Assembly (NCBI GenBank): GCA_030266015.1 | Contig: JAJDHD010000014.1 | Span: 1-56,172 of the forward strand | DNA from: Christensenellaceae bacterium OttesenSCG-928-K19 | Lineage (GTDB): Bacteria; Bacillota; Clostridia; Christensenellales; Christensenellaceae | DNA length: 56,172 nt | Direction: 5' to 3' | Part shown: positions 1 through 10,251 of the stretch, piece after piece | How the letters are laid out: every line of letters starts with the position of its first letter | Numbering within the stretch: the first letter of the stretch is position 1 | Program-made: the position numbers and the translations under genes | Notes under the pieces: generated by a model | What the model was told of the DNA's origin: nothing | Databases searched by the model: none | Seen by the model: the letters and a program-made list of their open reading frames with translations, nothing else

Positions 1-1799
1 TTGGCACGGGCATGGAATATAAGGCGGCATATGACTCCGGCGTGCTGGTGATTGCGGAAAAAGCAGGGGAAGTTGCTGAGGTAAGCGCCAACAAGATTGT
101 GGTGAAGGAAGACGACGGGCTTGACCACGAATACAGGCTGATTAAGTTCGCCCGCTCCAATCAGGGCACGTGTATCAACCAGCTACCTATTGTCTATAAA
201 GGACAGCGCGTGGAACAGGGGCAGGTGATTGCGGACGGGCCTTCCACCGATAAAGGTGAGATGGCGCTTGGTAAAAACCTTCTTGTGGGCTTTATGACAT
301 GGGAAGGCTATAATTACGAGGATGCTATGCTAATCTCTGAGCGCCTTGTGAAAGACGATGTGCTGACCTCTATTCACATTGAGGAATACGAGGCGGAAGC
401 GCGCGATACCAAGCTGGGGCCGGAGGAAATCACTCGCGACATTCCCAATGTGGGCGAGGACGCACTCAAGGATCTTGACGCGAATGGCGTGATCCGCGTG
501 GGTGCGGAAGTGCGGAGCGGTGATATACTGGTTGGTAAGGTAACGCCCAAGGGCGAAACCGAGCTGACTGCGGAAGAACGCCTGCTGCGTGCCATCTTTG
601 GCGAAAAAGCGCGCGAGGTGCGTGATACATCGCTGCGTGTACCGCATGGCGAAGGCGGCATCATTGTGGACGTGAAGGAATTCACACGCGAAAACAAAGA
701 CGAACTCACGGCCGGTGTAAACAAGCTGGTGCGTGTCTATATTGCACAAAAACGGAAGATATCCGTTGGCGACAAAATGGCGGGGCGCCATGGAAACAAG
801 GGTGTTATATCACGTATATTGCCCATGGAAGATATGCCGTTCCTTCCGGACGGTACGCCGCTGGATATCGTATTGAACCCGCTCGGAGTACCCTCCCGTA
901 TGAATATCGGGCAGGTGCTGGAGGTGCATCTTGGCATGGCGGCGAGGTCGCTTGGCTTTGAGATTGCCACGCCGGTATTCGATGGCGCTTCGGAGGAGGA
1001 TATTGAAGAACTATTGAAAAAAAGCGGGCTTTCGGAGGATGGAAAGACTGTCCTTTATGACGGGCGCAGTGGTGAACCGTTTGAAAACCGCGTAACGGTC
1101 GGCTATATGTATATATTAAAGCTGCACCATTTGGTGGATGACAAGATCCATGCGCGTTCCACAGGCCCGTACTCGCTCGTGACGCAGCAGCCTCTGGGTG
1201 GTAAAGCGCAGTTTGGCGGGCAGCGCTTTGGTGAGATGGAAGTTTGGGCGCTGGAAGCATACGGCGCATCCAATACACTGCAAGAGATACTCACGGTGAA
1301 GTCGGACGACGTGGTAGGCCGCGTGAAGACGTACGAGGCTATCGTTAAGGGAGAAAATATCCCCGAGCCGGGCGTGCCTGAGTCGTTTAAGGTGCTGATA
1401 AAGGAAATGCAGAGTCTGGGGCTTGACATCAAGGTTCTTTCCGAGGATCGTGGCGAGATCAGGATTAAGGAAGCTGACGAGGACGACGGACTGGGCATTG
1501 ATATCAATATCGCCGGTGTGGAAGACGTTCCGGATGATCAGGAGTTTGATTCGGGCGACATGGTGATTGAAGGTATTGACGACCTTTCTATCGACGAGCT
1601 TGACTTGCCTGATATTGGCATGGACGATGACGAAGAGATTGACTTTGACAATATTGAGGTGGACGATATCGACGTTTCTGACATCAAGCTGGACGACGCA
1701 GACCTGCTTCCGGACGAAGCGGAAGAAGATGACGATGAGATTGACATCGGCAAAGACCTCGGCGTGGAAATAAGCATTGATGATAATGACGATATGTAA
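1..1799 (+). CDS. rpoB: RNA polymerase beta subunit, 3' part (5' end outside window)
   Basis: C-terminal half of the beta subunit of RNA polymerase. The reading frame is open from base 3 (Gly-Thr-Gly-Met-Glu), so the start lies outside the window. Conserved active-site blocks are visible: [11 protein letters not shown] near 784-816 and [17 protein letters not shown] near 1182-1232, followed by [12 protein letters not shown], which together line the catalytic centre and contact beta'. The rifampicin-binding region would lie upstream and is not seen. After the normal family end ([11 protein letters not shown], about 1407-1439) there is an extra tail of about 119 residues, of which 53 are Asp or Glu. 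rpoC follows after 102 bases, the usual order. Identity is certain; the role of the tail is unknown. Confidence 0.98.
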   Translation, partial: GTGMEYKAAYDSGVLVIAEKAGEVAEVSANKIVVKEDDGLDHEYRLIKFARSNQGTCINQLPIVYKGQRVEQGQVIADGPSTDKGEMALGKNLLVGFMTWEGYNYEDAMLISERLVKDDVLTSIHIEEYEAEARDTKLGPEEITRDIPNVGEDALKDLDANGVIRVGAEVRSGDILVGKVTPKGETELTAEERLLRAIFGEKAREVRDTSLRVPHGEGGIIVDVKEFTRENKDELTAGVNKLVRVYIAQKRKISVGDKMAGRHGNKGVISRILPMEDMPFLPDGTPLDIVLNPLGVPSRMNIGQVLEVHLGMAARSLGFEIATPVFDGASEEDIEELLKKSGLSEDGKTVLYDGRSGEPFENRVTVGYMYILKLHHLVDDKIHARSTGPYSLVTQQPLGGKAQFGGQRFGEMEVWALEAYGASNTLQEILTVKSDDVVGRVKTYEAIVKGENIPEPGVPESFKVLIKEMQSLGLDIKVLSEDRGEIRIKEADEDDGLGIDINIAGVEDVPDDQEFDSGDMVIEGIDDLSIDELDLPDIGMDDDEEIDFDNIEVDDIDVSDIKLDDADLLPDEAEEDDDEIDIGKDLGVEISIDDNDDM

Positions 1800-1901
1800 G
1801 CCGGAGTAGTGCAACTGATAATTTAACGGCAATATGCCGTGGTAGATAAAAAGTTTTGCTCAGCGCATATTGCGCTAATGAAGAGAGGAGTGGAGTTTAC
1901 T

Positions 1902-4900
1902 TTGTTTGAACTCAACACATTTGATTCCATACAGATCGGGCTGGCGTCGCCGGAGAAAATCCGGGAATGGTCGCATGGCGAGGTGAAAAAACCGGAAACC
2001 ATTAACTACCGTACGCTGAAGCCGGAGAAAGACGGACTGTTTTGCGAGCGTATTTTTGGGCCGACCAAGGACTGGGAATGCTATTGCGGGCGGTATAAGC
2101 GTATCCGTTACAAAGGAATCGTGTGCGACAAGTGTGGCGTGGAAGTGACGCGCGCGAAGGTGCGCCGCGAGAGAATGGGCCACATAGAGCTGGCTGCGCC
2201 GGTGTCGCATATCTGGTATTTCAAGGGTATCCCCTCACGTATGGGGCTGTTGCTTGACATGTCGCCAAGGTCACTGGAAAAAGTGCTGTATTTTGCGGCG
2301 TTTGTGGTGACCGATCCGGGCGAGACAGGCTTGGAATACAAGCAGCTTTTGACAGATAAGGAATACCGTGAAGCGCAAAGTCGTTTTGGCGAGGATGCAT
2401 TCTCTGCTGGGATGGGCGCAGAAGCGGTTAAGATATTGCTGAAGCAGGTAGACCTGGAGGCGGGCAGCAAAGAGCTTCGTGAAGAGCTGAAAACCTCTAC
2501 AGGCCAGAAGCGTGTGCGCGCTATCAAACGCCTGGAGGTGGTGGAAGCATTCCGCCAATCGGGCAATAAACCGGAATGGATTATCATGGATGTTGTGCCT
2601 GTAATCCCGCCCGAACTTCGCCCAATGGTGCAGCTTGATGGTGGTAGGTTTGCCACGTCTGATTTGAATGACTTGTATCGCCGTGTGATTAACAGGAACA
2701 ACCGCCTTAGCCGGCTGCTTCAGCTTCGCGCGCCGGATATTATTGTGAGAAATGAGAAGCGTATGTTGCAGGAGGCTGTGGATGCGCTTATTGATAACGG
2801 CAGGCGCGGCAGGCCGGTAACTGGCCCGGGCAACCGCCCGTTAAAGTCACTTTCGGACATGCTGCGGGGCAAGCAGGGGCGTTTCCGCCAGAACCTTCTT
2901 GGCAAGCGCGTGGACTATTCCGGCCGTTCAGTTATTGTGGTTGGGCCGGAGTTGAAAATGTACCAGTGTGGCCTGCCCAAGGAAATGGCGCTGGAGTTGT
3001 TCAAACCATTTGTGATGAAAAAGCTGGTGGAAGAGGGCTTTGCCCACAACATCAAATCTGCCAAGCGCATGGTGGAAAAAGTGCGCCCTGAGGTATGGGA
3101 TGTGCTGGAAGAAGTAATCAAGGGGCATCCGGTGCTTTTGAACCGTGCGCCCACGCTGCATAGATTGGGCATACAGGCATTTGAGCCAGTGCTGGTGGAG
3201 GGGCGCGCCTTGAAGCTGCACCCGCTTGCCTGTACGGCATACAATGCTGACTTTGACGGAGACCAGATGGCTGTGCACGTGCCGCTTTCCGTAGAGGCGC
3301 AGGCAGAGGCAAGATTCCTCATGCTGGCGGCAAACAATATTTTGAAGCCGCAGGACGGCCGACCGGTTGTGTCTCCCACGCAGGATATGGTTATCGGTTC
3401 TTATTATATGACTATTATTCGGGAAGGCGCAAAAGGCGAGGGCAGTTACTTTGCTTCACCGGAGGAAGCTGTGCTGGCGTATAACACCGGCAATGTGGAA
3501 TTGCAGGCGAAGGTGAATGTCCGAGTGACAAAAGAAGTGAACGGCGAGATGAAGACGGGCATGATAGAAACGTCGCCCGGACGCATTCTCTTTAATGAGG
3601 CGATTCCGCAGGATCTTGGTTTTATGGATCGCTCTATTCCGGAAAACGAGCTTAAATTTGAAGTGGACGTGGTGGTTGATAAAAAGCAGATCGGCAAAGT
3701 GGTAGACCTTTGCTTTGCCAAGCTGGGCCCCACGCGTACTTCTTATGTGTTGGACGAAATCAAAAAACAGGGGTTCCATTATTCCACTGTGGGTGCTGTT
3801 ACAGTTTCCGTTTCGGATATCAAGATTCCGAAAAAGAAAAAGCAGTACATCCAGGAAGCGGAAGAAGCTGTTGTTGATATTGAGAAGCAATACCGAAGAG
3901 GCCTTGTGACTGAGCGTGAGCAGGAAGACAATGCTATCCGCGTGTGGGAAGATACCACAAACAAGGTGACGAGCGAACTGATGAAGAGCCTTGACAAGTT
4001 CAATCCCATCTACATGATGGCGAACTCGGGCGCGCGTGGCTCCACAAACCAGATTAGGCAGTTGGCGGGTATGCGTGGCCTGATGGCCGACCCGAACGGT
4101 AAAATTATCCCTATCCCCATCCGCGCGAACTTCCGCGAGGGGCTGACCGTGTTGGAATTCTTTATCTCCACACATGGTGCGCGTAAAGGCCTTGCCGATA
4201 CGGCGCTTAGAACGGCGGACTCCGGTTACTTGACACGCCGCCTTGTGGACGTGTCACATAATGTTATCATTCGCGAGATCGATTGCTTTGAGAACCTTGG
4301 CGAGCAGGTACAGGGTATTCCCATGCGCGACCTGATGAATGGCAAGGAAGTCATTGAGCCGATGGAGGACAGGATCCGCGGCAGGTATACCTCGGCAGAG
4401 GTGCAGGATGGCGAAGGCAATGTGATCATTGGTGCAAACGAGATGATTACGAACGAGATAGCAGAGAAGATTACAAAGGCGGGCGTGAAGGAAGTTATGG
4501 TGCGCTCGGTATTCTCCTGTAAGAGCGAATATGGCGTGTGCGCAAAATGCTACGGCGCCAACATGGCGACGGGCAACCCGGTGGATATTGGCGAAGCCGT
4601 GGGCGTTATTGCGGCACAATCCATTGGTGAGCCGGGAACGCAGCTTACCATGCGTACCTTCCATGCGGGCGGCGTAGCCGGTGACGACATCACGCAGGGT
4701 CTTCCGCGTGTAGAAGAGCTGTTTGAGGCGCGCAAGCCCAAGCGTAACGCGATTATATCTGAGATTGCGGGTACGGCGACAATAAACGATTCACGCAAGA
4801 AGCGAGAGATTTCCATTGCCAACGAAGGCGGCGAAGCCAAAACCTATACGATCCCGTATGGATCGCGCATGAAGGTGTTTGATGGCGACGTGGTGGAAGC

Positions 4901-5465
4901 GGGCGATTCGCTTACAGGCGGCCCGGTGAACCCCAATGATATATTGAAGATCAAGGGTATTAAGGGTGTGCAGGAATATCTGCTGCGCGAGGTGCAGTCC
5001 GTTTACCGCATGCAGGGCGTGGAAATTTCCGATAAGCATTTGGAGATTATTGTGCGTCAGATGCTTAAAAAATGTAAGATTGAAGACTCGGGCGATTCTT
5101 CCATGTTGCCCGGTGAACTGGTAGACATCTTCAGGTTTGACAAAGAAAACGAAAACCTGATTCGTGAGGGCAAGGAGCCTGCGACGGCCTCGCGTGTGCT
5201 GTTGGGTATCACAAAGGCTTCGCTTTCCACAAACAGTTTCCTTTCGGCGGCGTCATTCCAAGAGACGACGCGGGTGCTTACGGAAGCGGCTATCAAAGGC
5301 AAGGTTGACCCGCTGCTGGGGCTGAAGGAGAATATCATTATTGGTAAGCTGATTCCTGCCGGAACGGGCATGAAACGGTATAAGAACATTGACGTTATTT
5401 CCAACGTGGTAAACGACGGTATCGCAAGCCAGATGGATATGGAAATAGACGATATTGAACTGTAA
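1902..5465 (+). CDS. rpoC: RNA polymerase beta' subunit
   Basis: Largest catalytic subunit of RNA polymerase, 1187 residues from the chosen start. The start is a TTG at 1902, giving [13 protein letters not shown], the typical beginning of clostridial beta'. AGAGGAG at 1884-1890 is a good ribosome binding site for it; the longer open frame from 1839 has no site. Seen in order: N-terminal zinc finger ([13 protein letters not shown] then CDKCG), the Mg-binding NADFDGD at about residues 448-454 with its three catalytic Asp, the trigger-loop region [15 protein letters not shown], and a second zinc cluster ([11 protein letters not shown]). It lies in the same operon as rpoB. A hairpin at 5478-5505 after the stop lacks a clear T-run, so read-through into the next genes is likely. 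Confidence 0.98.
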   Translation: MFELNTFDSIQIGLASPEKIREWSHGEVKKPETINYRTLKPEKDGLFCERIFGPTKDWECYCGRYKRIRYKGIVCDKCGVEVTRAKVRRERMGHIELAAPVSHIWYFKGIPSRMGLLLDMSPRSLEKVLYFAAFVVTDPGETGLEYKQLLTDKEYREAQSRFGEDAFSAGMGAEAVKILLKQVDLEAGSKELREELKTSTGQKRVRAIKRLEVVEAFRQSGNKPEWIIMDVVPVIPPELRPMVQLDGGRFATSDLNDLYRRVINRNNRLSRLLQLRAPDIIVRNEKRMLQEAVDALIDNGRRGRPVTGPGNRPLKSLSDMLRGKQGRFRQNLLGKRVDYSGRSVIVVGPELKMYQCGLPKEMALELFKPFVMKKLVEEGFAHNIKSAKRMVEKVRPEVWDVLEEVIKGHPVLLNRAPTLHRLGIQAFEPVLVEGRALKLHPLACTAYNADFDGDQMAVHVPLSVEAQAEARFLMLAANNILKPQDGRPVVSPTQDMVIGSYYMTIIREGAKGEGSYFASPEEAVLAYNTGNVELQAKVNVRVTKEVNGEMKTGMIETSPGRILFNEAIPQDLGFMDRSIPENELKFEVDVVVDKKQIGKVVDLCFAKLGPTRTSYVLDEIKKQGFHYSTVGAVTVSVSDIKIPKKKKQYIQEAEEAVVDIEKQYRRGLVTEREQEDNAIRVWEDTTNKVTSELMKSLDKFNPIYMMANSGARGSTNQIRQLAGMRGLMADPNGKIIPIPIRANFREGLTVLEFFISTHGARKGLADTALRTADSGYLTRRLVDVSHNVIIREIDCFENLGEQVQGIPMRDLMNGKEVIEPMEDRIRGRYTSAEVQDGEGNVIIGANEMITNEIAEKITKAGVKEVMVRSVFSCKSEYGVCAKCYGANMATGNPVDIGEAVGVIAAQSIGEPGTQLTMRTFHAGGVAGDDITQGLPRVEELFEARKPKRNAIISEIAGTATINDSRKKREISIANEGGEAKTYTIPYGSRMKVFDGDVVEAGDSLTGGPVNPNDILKIKGIKGVQEYLLREVQSVYRMQGVEISDKHLEIIVRQMLKKCKIEDSGDSSMLPGELVDIFRFDKENENLIREGKEPATASRVLLGITKASLSTNSFLSAASFQETTRVLTEAAIKGKVDPLLGLKENIIIGKLIPAGTGMKRYKNIDVISNVVNDGIASQMDMEIDDIEL

Positions 5466-5477
5466 TGAGTTTTTGCG

Positions 5478-5505
5478 GGTGCGGCAGCCTTGCTGGTTGC
5501 CGCCC
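5478..5505 (+). other. Weak hairpin after rpoC
   Basis: GCGGCA (5481-5486) pairs with TGCCGC (5498-5503), with two more G-C pairs outside a bulged T. No convincing T-run follows, so this is at most a weak or partial terminator, or a processing hairpin, between rpoC and the membrane protein gene. Confidence 0.35.
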
Positions 5506-5554
5506 TGCTTTATACTATTTGATTGGTCAGATTGTCAGCCAGAAGGAATTGTGA

Positions 5555-6376
5555 ATGAGCGAAGAGTTGAAAAACAATATTGAGCCTGAAGTGGACAGTG
5601 ACTGTCCCATTTCCAGAAGTAACCTTTGCTATTGGTTGGTGGAAAAGGGCGGCTGTGACAAGTGTTACATCAGAACGCTGAAAACGGCGGACCAGAAGCA
5701 GGATGCAAAAGGCCGGTGGGAAGAAACGCTGTCATTGCTCCCGCAAGACATAGACGAAACTCATCAGGCGGAAGACTGCCAGTTTTGCAAGGACGAGGTG
5801 CACGAGGCCGATGGCTATGCGGTTGTGGAAATGGCGCATCCCGAACCATATTTTGAAAAAGGTATGTTTTTTGGGCTGGGCAAAAAAGTACGCACGCCTG
5901 TTGGGTCGCTGCTTTCGTTGCAGTTTTCTGTTTGCCCGCGATGCAGAAAAGTGATGCGTATGCCTGATGTGATACAGGTTGCATCTATTTTACTGGGTGT
6001 TGTTATTGGCATCATTCTGTTGATGATCCCCGGGATTTCGGAAAAAATGGCGGATTTGTTCATACTGTTGCCCGCGATTTTCTTTGTGCTGATTATTGTA
6101 GCGGGCTATTATGTGGGTAAAAACGCCTCGATGGCCTACTTGAAACGAAACGCGGATAGGGTGAAGCTGGATCTTTCGGAAGTGCCGATGATTGCCAAGC
6201 TTTTATCACGTGGCTGGTTCTTTTTCCAGATGAGCGGCAACGGTATGCCCAGGATTTCCTTCTCTAAAAAGAAGGCTTATAGCAGGTTGCGCAGGGCCGG
6301 GCAGGATGGCGCCGAACAGGAAAAAGCACAGTATAGTCAGGATGATGATTTCCCCCTTGACAATATGAATATCTGA
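5555..6376 (+). CDS. Unrecognised cysteine-rich protein with two membrane segments
   Basis: 273-residue protein I do not recognise. The N-terminal half is soluble and carries scattered Cys pairs (CDKC near residue 34, CQFC near 75, CPRC near 128), suggesting one or two zinc-ribbon-like folds. Two adjacent hydrophobic helices follow (IQVASILLGVVIGIILLMIP and the next, LFILLPAIFFVLIIVAGYYV), then a basic region and an acidic C-terminus. The ATG follows AGAAGGAAT at a sensible distance. It sits between rpoC and the L7Ae-like gene in the same direction, a position where Bacillota normally have no gene, so it is probably co-transcribed with the polymerase genes. A membrane-attached metal-binding protein is inferred; no function is assigned. 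Confidence 0.75.
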   Translation: MSEELKNNIEPEVDSDCPISRSNLCYWLVEKGGCDKCYIRTLKTADQKQDAKGRWEETLSLLPQDIDETHQAEDCQFCKDEVHEADGYAVVEMAHPEPYFEKGMFFGLGKKVRTPVGSLLSLQFSVCPRCRKVMRMPDVIQVASILLGVVIGIILLMIPGISEKMADLFILLPAIFFVLIIVAGYYVGKNASMAYLKRNADRVKLDLSEVPMIAKLLSRGWFFFQMSGNGMPRISFSKKKAYSRLRRAGQDGAEQEKAQYSQDDDFPLDNMNI

Positions 6377-6455
6377 ATGGTATCATATTTAGGCGCGTGT
6401 TTTTTACAGCGAATCAACTTGGGAAATTGTAGCAGCGCTTAGAGGCGGAATGGAC

Positions 6456-6704
6456 ATGCTGGATGAGCTGAAAAATGCACAAAATAAAGTAGTTGGCTTA
6501 AAGCAGCTTTTACGGGAGCTGGAAGCAGACAATGTTGTTTGTGTGTTTGTGGCAGATGATGCGGAAGTGCATCTTAAGGAAAAAATAAGCACGGCAGTGC
6601 CGGGCGGCCATGTAAAGATTGCCGCTGTGGAATCCATGGATAAGCTGGGGGAAACCTGCGGCATTGAGGTGGGAGCGGCATGTGCCGGGATACTTAAAAA
6701 ATGA
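6456..6704 (+). CDS. rplGB: L7Ae-family RNA-binding protein (YbxF/RplGB type)
   Basis: Small K-turn RNA-binding protein of the L7Ae/L30e fold, about 82 residues. Between rpoC and rpsL is the usual position of ybxF/rplGB in Bacillota. The sequence shows the family pattern: an N-terminal helix with VVGLKQLLRELE, a central VVCVFVADDAE strand, and a C-terminal GIEVGAACAGILKK close to the usual GIDVGAAVVA. Two in-frame ATGs exist (6450, 6456); AGAGGCGG at 6441-6448 is correctly spaced only for 6456. The family binds kink-turn RNA on the ribosome; the exact role is unsettled. Family assignment is good. Confidence 0.88.
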   Translation: MLDELKNAQNKVVGLKQLLRELEADNVVCVFVADDAEVHLKEKISTAVPGGHVKIAAVESMDKLGETCGIEVGAACAGILKK

Positions 6705-6780
6705 GTCCTTCACAGGGTTGAGAAGGATTTGAGGATATAGATAATAAGAAAGCTACAGATATTGAAAGGAAGGTGCGTAT

Positions 6781-7155
6781 ATGCCTACCATTAACCAACT
6801 GGTGAAACAGGGTAGAAAATCGCAAACAAGCAAATCGAATTCACCTATTTTAAAACAATGTCCCCAAAAGAGGGGTGTTTGCCTTGCAGTAAGGACTATG
6901 ACGCCTAAAAAGCCAAACTCTGCGCTTCGTAAGATTGCCAGGGTTCGTCTTGTAAACGGCATGGAAGGTACTGCGTATATACCGGGAATTGGCCATAACC
7001 TGCAGGAGCATAGCGTTGTTCTGATCAGGGGCGGTAGGGTAAAAGACCTGCCCGGTGTAAGGTATCATATTGTGCGTGGTGCGCTTGATACTGCCGGTGT
7101 TGCGGACAGGCGGCAGTCACGTTCTTGCTATGGCGCAAAAATGCCTAAGAAATAA
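6781..7155 (+). CDS. rpsL: 30S ribosomal protein S12
   Basis: Protein of the 30S decoding centre, 124 residues, the family's usual length. It begins [12 protein letters not shown] and carries the conserved loops [11 protein letters not shown] and [13 protein letters not shown]. The lysines in these loops correspond to the classical streptomycin-resistance positions 43 and 88 and are the wild-type residues, so no rpsL-type resistance is predicted. GAAAGGAAGG lies just ahead of the ATG. rpsG follows after 70 bases, in the standard str operon order rpsL-rpsG-fusA-tuf. Confidence 0.98.
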   Translation: MPTINQLVKQGRKSQTSKSNSPILKQCPQKRGVCLAVRTMTPKKPNSALRKIARVRLVNGMEGTAYIPGIGHNLQEHSVVLIRGGRVKDLPGVRYHIVRGALDTAGVADRRQSRSCYGAKMPKK

Positions 7156-7225
7156 AGCTGTCTTTAGATTGCTTCATATAAAGATGCGGCATTATGCCGT
7201 GTAATGTGAGAAAGGAGATTCACCC

Positions 7226-7696
7226 ATGCCAAGACGTGGTGGTGTACCAAAGCGTGAAATAATCGCGGATCCCATGTATAACAGTGTTGTGGTAACCAAG
7301 CTCATCAACCAGATTATGGTAGATGGCAAAAGGGGCACAGCACAGCGGATCTGTTATGATGCGTTTGAGCAGATAAAAGAAAAGACGGGAAAAGAGGCCG
7401 GGGAAGTATTTGACCAGGCGATGGAAAACATTATGCCTGTGCTGGAGGTAAAGGCACGCCGTGTAGGTGGTGCGACCTACCAGGTTCCCATGGAGGTTCG
7501 CCCGGAGCGCCGGCAAACGCTGGCAATACGCTGGCTTGTTATGTTCTCTAAAAAACGTGGGGAACGCACAATGAGCCAAAGACTTGCGAATGAGATTATG
7601 GATGCCGTAAACAGCACTGGCGCAAGTGTGAAAAAGCGTGAGGATATGCACAAGATGGCCGAGGCCAACAGGGCGTTTGCGCACTACAGGTGGTAA
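7226..7696 (+). CDS. rpsG: 30S ribosomal protein S7
   Basis: Primary 16S rRNA-binding protein that nucleates assembly of the 30S head; 156 residues, full length. It begins [12 protein letters not shown] and shows the family blocks [34 protein letters not shown] and a final [22 protein letters not shown] lies just before the ATG. Second gene of the str operon. In many bacteria S7 represses this operon by binding its mRNA; I see no specific target here beyond the hairpins before fusA and tuf. Confidence 0.98.
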   Translation: MPRRGGVPKREIIADPMYNSVVVTKLINQIMVDGKRGTAQRICYDAFEQIKEKTGKEAGEVFDQAMENIMPVLEVKARRVGGATYQVPMEVRPERRQTLAIRWLVMFSKKRGERTMSQRLANEIMDAVNSTGASVKKREDMHKMAEANRAFAHYRW

Positions 7697-7775
7697 AAGC
7701 GATTCTGATTTCGAATATTGTGTAAATTAGCATAATATTTGGAATGAAATGTGCGATAATAAGTTTAGTGACAAA

Positions 7776-7809
7776 ACGGCAAAAAGGGCAATTACGCCCT
7801 TTTTGCCGT
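7776..7809. repeat. Perfect inverted repeat between rpsG and fusA
   Basis: A 13-bp perfect stem: CGGCAAAAAGGGC (7777-7789) pairs with GCCCTTTTTGCCG (7796-7808), with one more A-T pair outside and a six-base loop. On the plus strand it is followed by TAAAAAAAG rather than a T-run, so it is not a textbook terminator. It could be a partial terminator, an RNA processing or stability hairpin, or a protein-binding site in the 248-base rpsG-fusA gap. Confidence 0.6.
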
Positions 7810-7944
7810 AAAAAAAGAATGTTGCGAACACACGGCGGCATGTATTGAAAGAAATGCATAATTGCAGTGTTTGCGGCAGTAACGCTGTACAAGACCGGGC
7901 AAAAGCCCGGAATGATAAAGTTTTAAGTAAAGGAAAGAGGACAG

Positions 7945-10023
7945 ATGACAGAGAGGTTTCCCCTGGAAAAAATCAGGAACATAGGAATCATGGCACATAT
8001 CGACGCAGGTAAGACAACCGTGAGCGAGCGTATCCTGTACTATACGGGCAGGACATACAAAATCGGTGATACGCACGATGGCAATGCTGTGATGGACTGG
8101 ATGGAGCAGGAGCAGGAGCGTGGCATTACAATCACGTCTGCTGCAACGACCACCCAATGGAAAGAGTGCCAGATCAACATTATTGACACCCCCGGGCACG
8201 TGGATTTTACTGTTGAGGTAGAGCGTTCGCTTCGCGTGCTGGACGGTGCGGTGGCGGTGTTTTGTGCCAAGGGCGGTGTGGAACCGCAGTCTGAAACGGT
8301 ATGGCGCCAGGCAGAAGGCTATGGTGTGCCGCGGATGGCGTTTGTAAATAAGATGGATATTATGGGCGCAGATTTTTATAATGTGGTGGACATGATCAAA
8401 GAGCGTTTAGGCGCAAATGCTGTCCCGATCCAGCTGCCGATTGGTGTGGAAGATACGTTTCGCGGCATTATTGATTTGATTGAAATGAAAGCAATCATTT
8501 ATGAAAGCGGCGACGAGACAGGCACAAAATTTGATGTGACCGAAATTCCGGACGACATGAAGGAAATAGCGGAAGAATATCGAGAAAAGCTTGTGGAAGC
8601 GCTTGCGGATCATGATGAAACAATCATGGAAAAGTATTTTGCCGGAGATGCGATTGAAAAGGACGAGGCAATAGAAACACTTAGGAAAGGCACAATTGCG
8701 GGCAGCGTTATTCCGGTGTGCTGCGGCAGTGCTTACAGAAACAAGGGTGTACAACCGCTTTTGGACAAAATTGTGGAACTGATGCCATCTCCTGTAGATA
8801 TTCCGCCCATCATAGGCCATAAGCCGGGCACGGATGAGGAAGTGGAGCGTCCTGCGGATGTGAATGGTCCGTTTGCGGCGCTTGCGTTCAAGATTATGGC
8901 AGATCCGTTTGTTGGCAAGTTGGCATTTTTCCGTGTTTATTCGGGCAAGCTGAAGAGCGGCTCTTATGTATATAATTCTACAAAGGGCAAGCGTGAGAGG
9001 ATTGGGCGTATTCTGCGTATGCACGCTAACCACAGGGAAGAAGTGGACGAGGTATCCGCAGGCGATATCGCTGCTGCGGTAGGCTTTAAAGACGTGGGCA
9101 CAGGCGATACGCTTTGCGACGACAAACAGCAGGTGGTGCTGGAATCCATGGTGTTCCCGGATCCGGTTATCAATGTTGCGATAGAGCCAAAGACAAAGGC
9201 AGGCCAAGAGAAGATGTCTACCGCCCTGCAAAAACTTTCGGAAGAAGACCCGACATTCCGTGCTTATACTGATGAGGAGACGGGGCAGACGATTATCGCG
9301 GGTATGGGTGAGCTGCATCTGGAAATTATCGTGGACAGGATGCTGCGCGAGTTTAAAGTAGAAGCGGCTGTGGGTAAACCACAGGTATCCTATCGTGAAA
9401 CGATTACAAGACCTGCGGATGTGGAAGGCAAATATGTGCGCCAGTCGGGCGGTAAAGGCCAGTACGGCCATGTGAAAATTCATGTGGAGCCGGTGCAGGC
9501 GGGTGAAGGCTATAGCTTTGAGAACAAAATTGTCGGCGGAGCAATCCCCAGGGAATACATTCCGGCGGTAGACCAGGGTATCCAAGAGGCGGCAAAGAGC
9601 GGCCTTGTAGGCGGATATGAAGTGGTAGATTTCAAGGTAACGCTGGTTGACGGCTCGTACCATGAGGTGGACTCTTCGGAAATGGCGTTTAAGATTGCTG
9701 GATCCATGGCGATTAAGGAAGCGTTTGAAAAAGCAAAGTCGATATTGCTTGAGCCTATCATGAAGGTGGAAGTTGTTGTGCCAGAGGATTACCTCGGCGA
9801 TGTTATGGGTAACGTAAATTCAAGGCGCGGCCGTATTGAAGGTACGGAAATCCGTGGCGGCGGGCAGGTGATCCGTGCTATGGTACCGCTTTCCGAGATG
9901 TTTGGCTATGCGACGGACCTTCGGTCCAGAACGCAGGGGCGCGGCACGTTCACCATGCAGTTTGACCATTACGAGCCTGTGCCCAAGAGCATGGTGGAGA
10001 AATTGACGGGCGCGTCAAAATAA
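7945..10023 (+). CDS. fusA: Elongation factor G
   Basis: Ribosomal translocase GTPase, 692 residues, full length. The GTP-binding motifs are all present: AHIDAGKTT (P-loop, residues 17-25), RGITITSA (switch I), DTPGHVDF (switch II) and NKMD. Domain IV shows GQYGHV and the domain V end is [19 protein letters not shown], typical of bacterial EF-G. AAAGGAAAGAGG lies 5' of the ATG. Third gene of the str operon. The 248-base gap from rpsG, with its inverted repeat, is larger than in most relatives. Confidence 0.98.
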   Translation: MTERFPLEKIRNIGIMAHIDAGKTTVSERILYYTGRTYKIGDTHDGNAVMDWMEQEQERGITITSAATTTQWKECQINIIDTPGHVDFTVEVERSLRVLDGAVAVFCAKGGVEPQSETVWRQAEGYGVPRMAFVNKMDIMGADFYNVVDMIKERLGANAVPIQLPIGVEDTFRGIIDLIEMKAIIYESGDETGTKFDVTEIPDDMKEIAEEYREKLVEALADHDETIMEKYFAGDAIEKDEAIETLRKGTIAGSVIPVCCGSAYRNKGVQPLLDKIVELMPSPVDIPPIIGHKPGTDEEVERPADVNGPFAALAFKIMADPFVGKLAFFRVYSGKLKSGSYVYNSTKGKRERIGRILRMHANHREEVDEVSAGDIAAAVGFKDVGTGDTLCDDKQQVVLESMVFPDPVINVAIEPKTKAGQEKMSTALQKLSEEDPTFRAYTDEETGQTIIAGMGELHLEIIVDRMLREFKVEAAVGKPQVSYRETITRPADVEGKYVRQSGGKGQYGHVKIHVEPVQAGEGYSFENKIVGGAIPREYIPAVDQGIQEAAKSGLVGGYEVVDFKVTLVDGSYHEVDSSEMAFKIAGSMAIKEAFEKAKSILLEPIMKVEVVVPEDYLGDVMGNVNSRRGRIEGTEIRGGGQVIRAMVPLSEMFGYATDLRSRTQGRGTFTMQFDHYEPVPKSMVEKLTGASK

Positions 10024-10065
10024 TACTAATATCTAACAGGAAGTGAGAAAAACCACGTTTCTGTT

Positions 10066-10200
10066 CCCGCAAGAATTGCGGGTGTAAAATGGCTAGCCAT
10101 TTTACAGGATTTCGTATTAGATGGCTTATCCGGTTCATGACGCAAAAGCGCAATGAACCTCACGCCAAAGGCGCGAAATAAAAACATGTGCGTTTTTATT
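10066..10200 (+). promoter_or_regulatory. Hairpin array in the fusA-tuf leader
   Basis: Five stem-loops in a row fill the gap before tuf. (1) CCCGCAA/TTGCGGG, 10066-10082. (2) A perfect 24-base palindrome, 10083-10106, half-site TGTAAAATGGCT. (3) GGTTCAT/ATGAACC, 10132-10159, with an inner CGC/GCG and an AAAA loop. (4) CGCC/GGCG, 10163-10173. (5) AATAAAAAC/GTTTTTATT, 10177-10200. The tuf ribosome binding site and ATG lie 40-50 bases further on. No known riboswitch class was recognised. A structured mRNA leader controlling EF-Tu synthesis, or an RNA processing region, is inferred. Confidence 0.6.
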
Positions 10201-10251
10201 GGAGAATAGTATAACGAAGAATTATTAAGAGATAAAAGGAGTACAGAACCA

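Noticed and set aside
330-2701. Long open frames on the minus strand across rpoB and rpoC
   Set aside because: They are shadows of strongly conserved plus-strand genes, with no ribosome sites and no recognisable products.
8407-9663. 418-codon minus-strand frame inside fusA
   Set aside because: It lies fully within the EF-G gene, and its product is Arg/His/Phe-rich in the way antisense frames are; no family match is seen.
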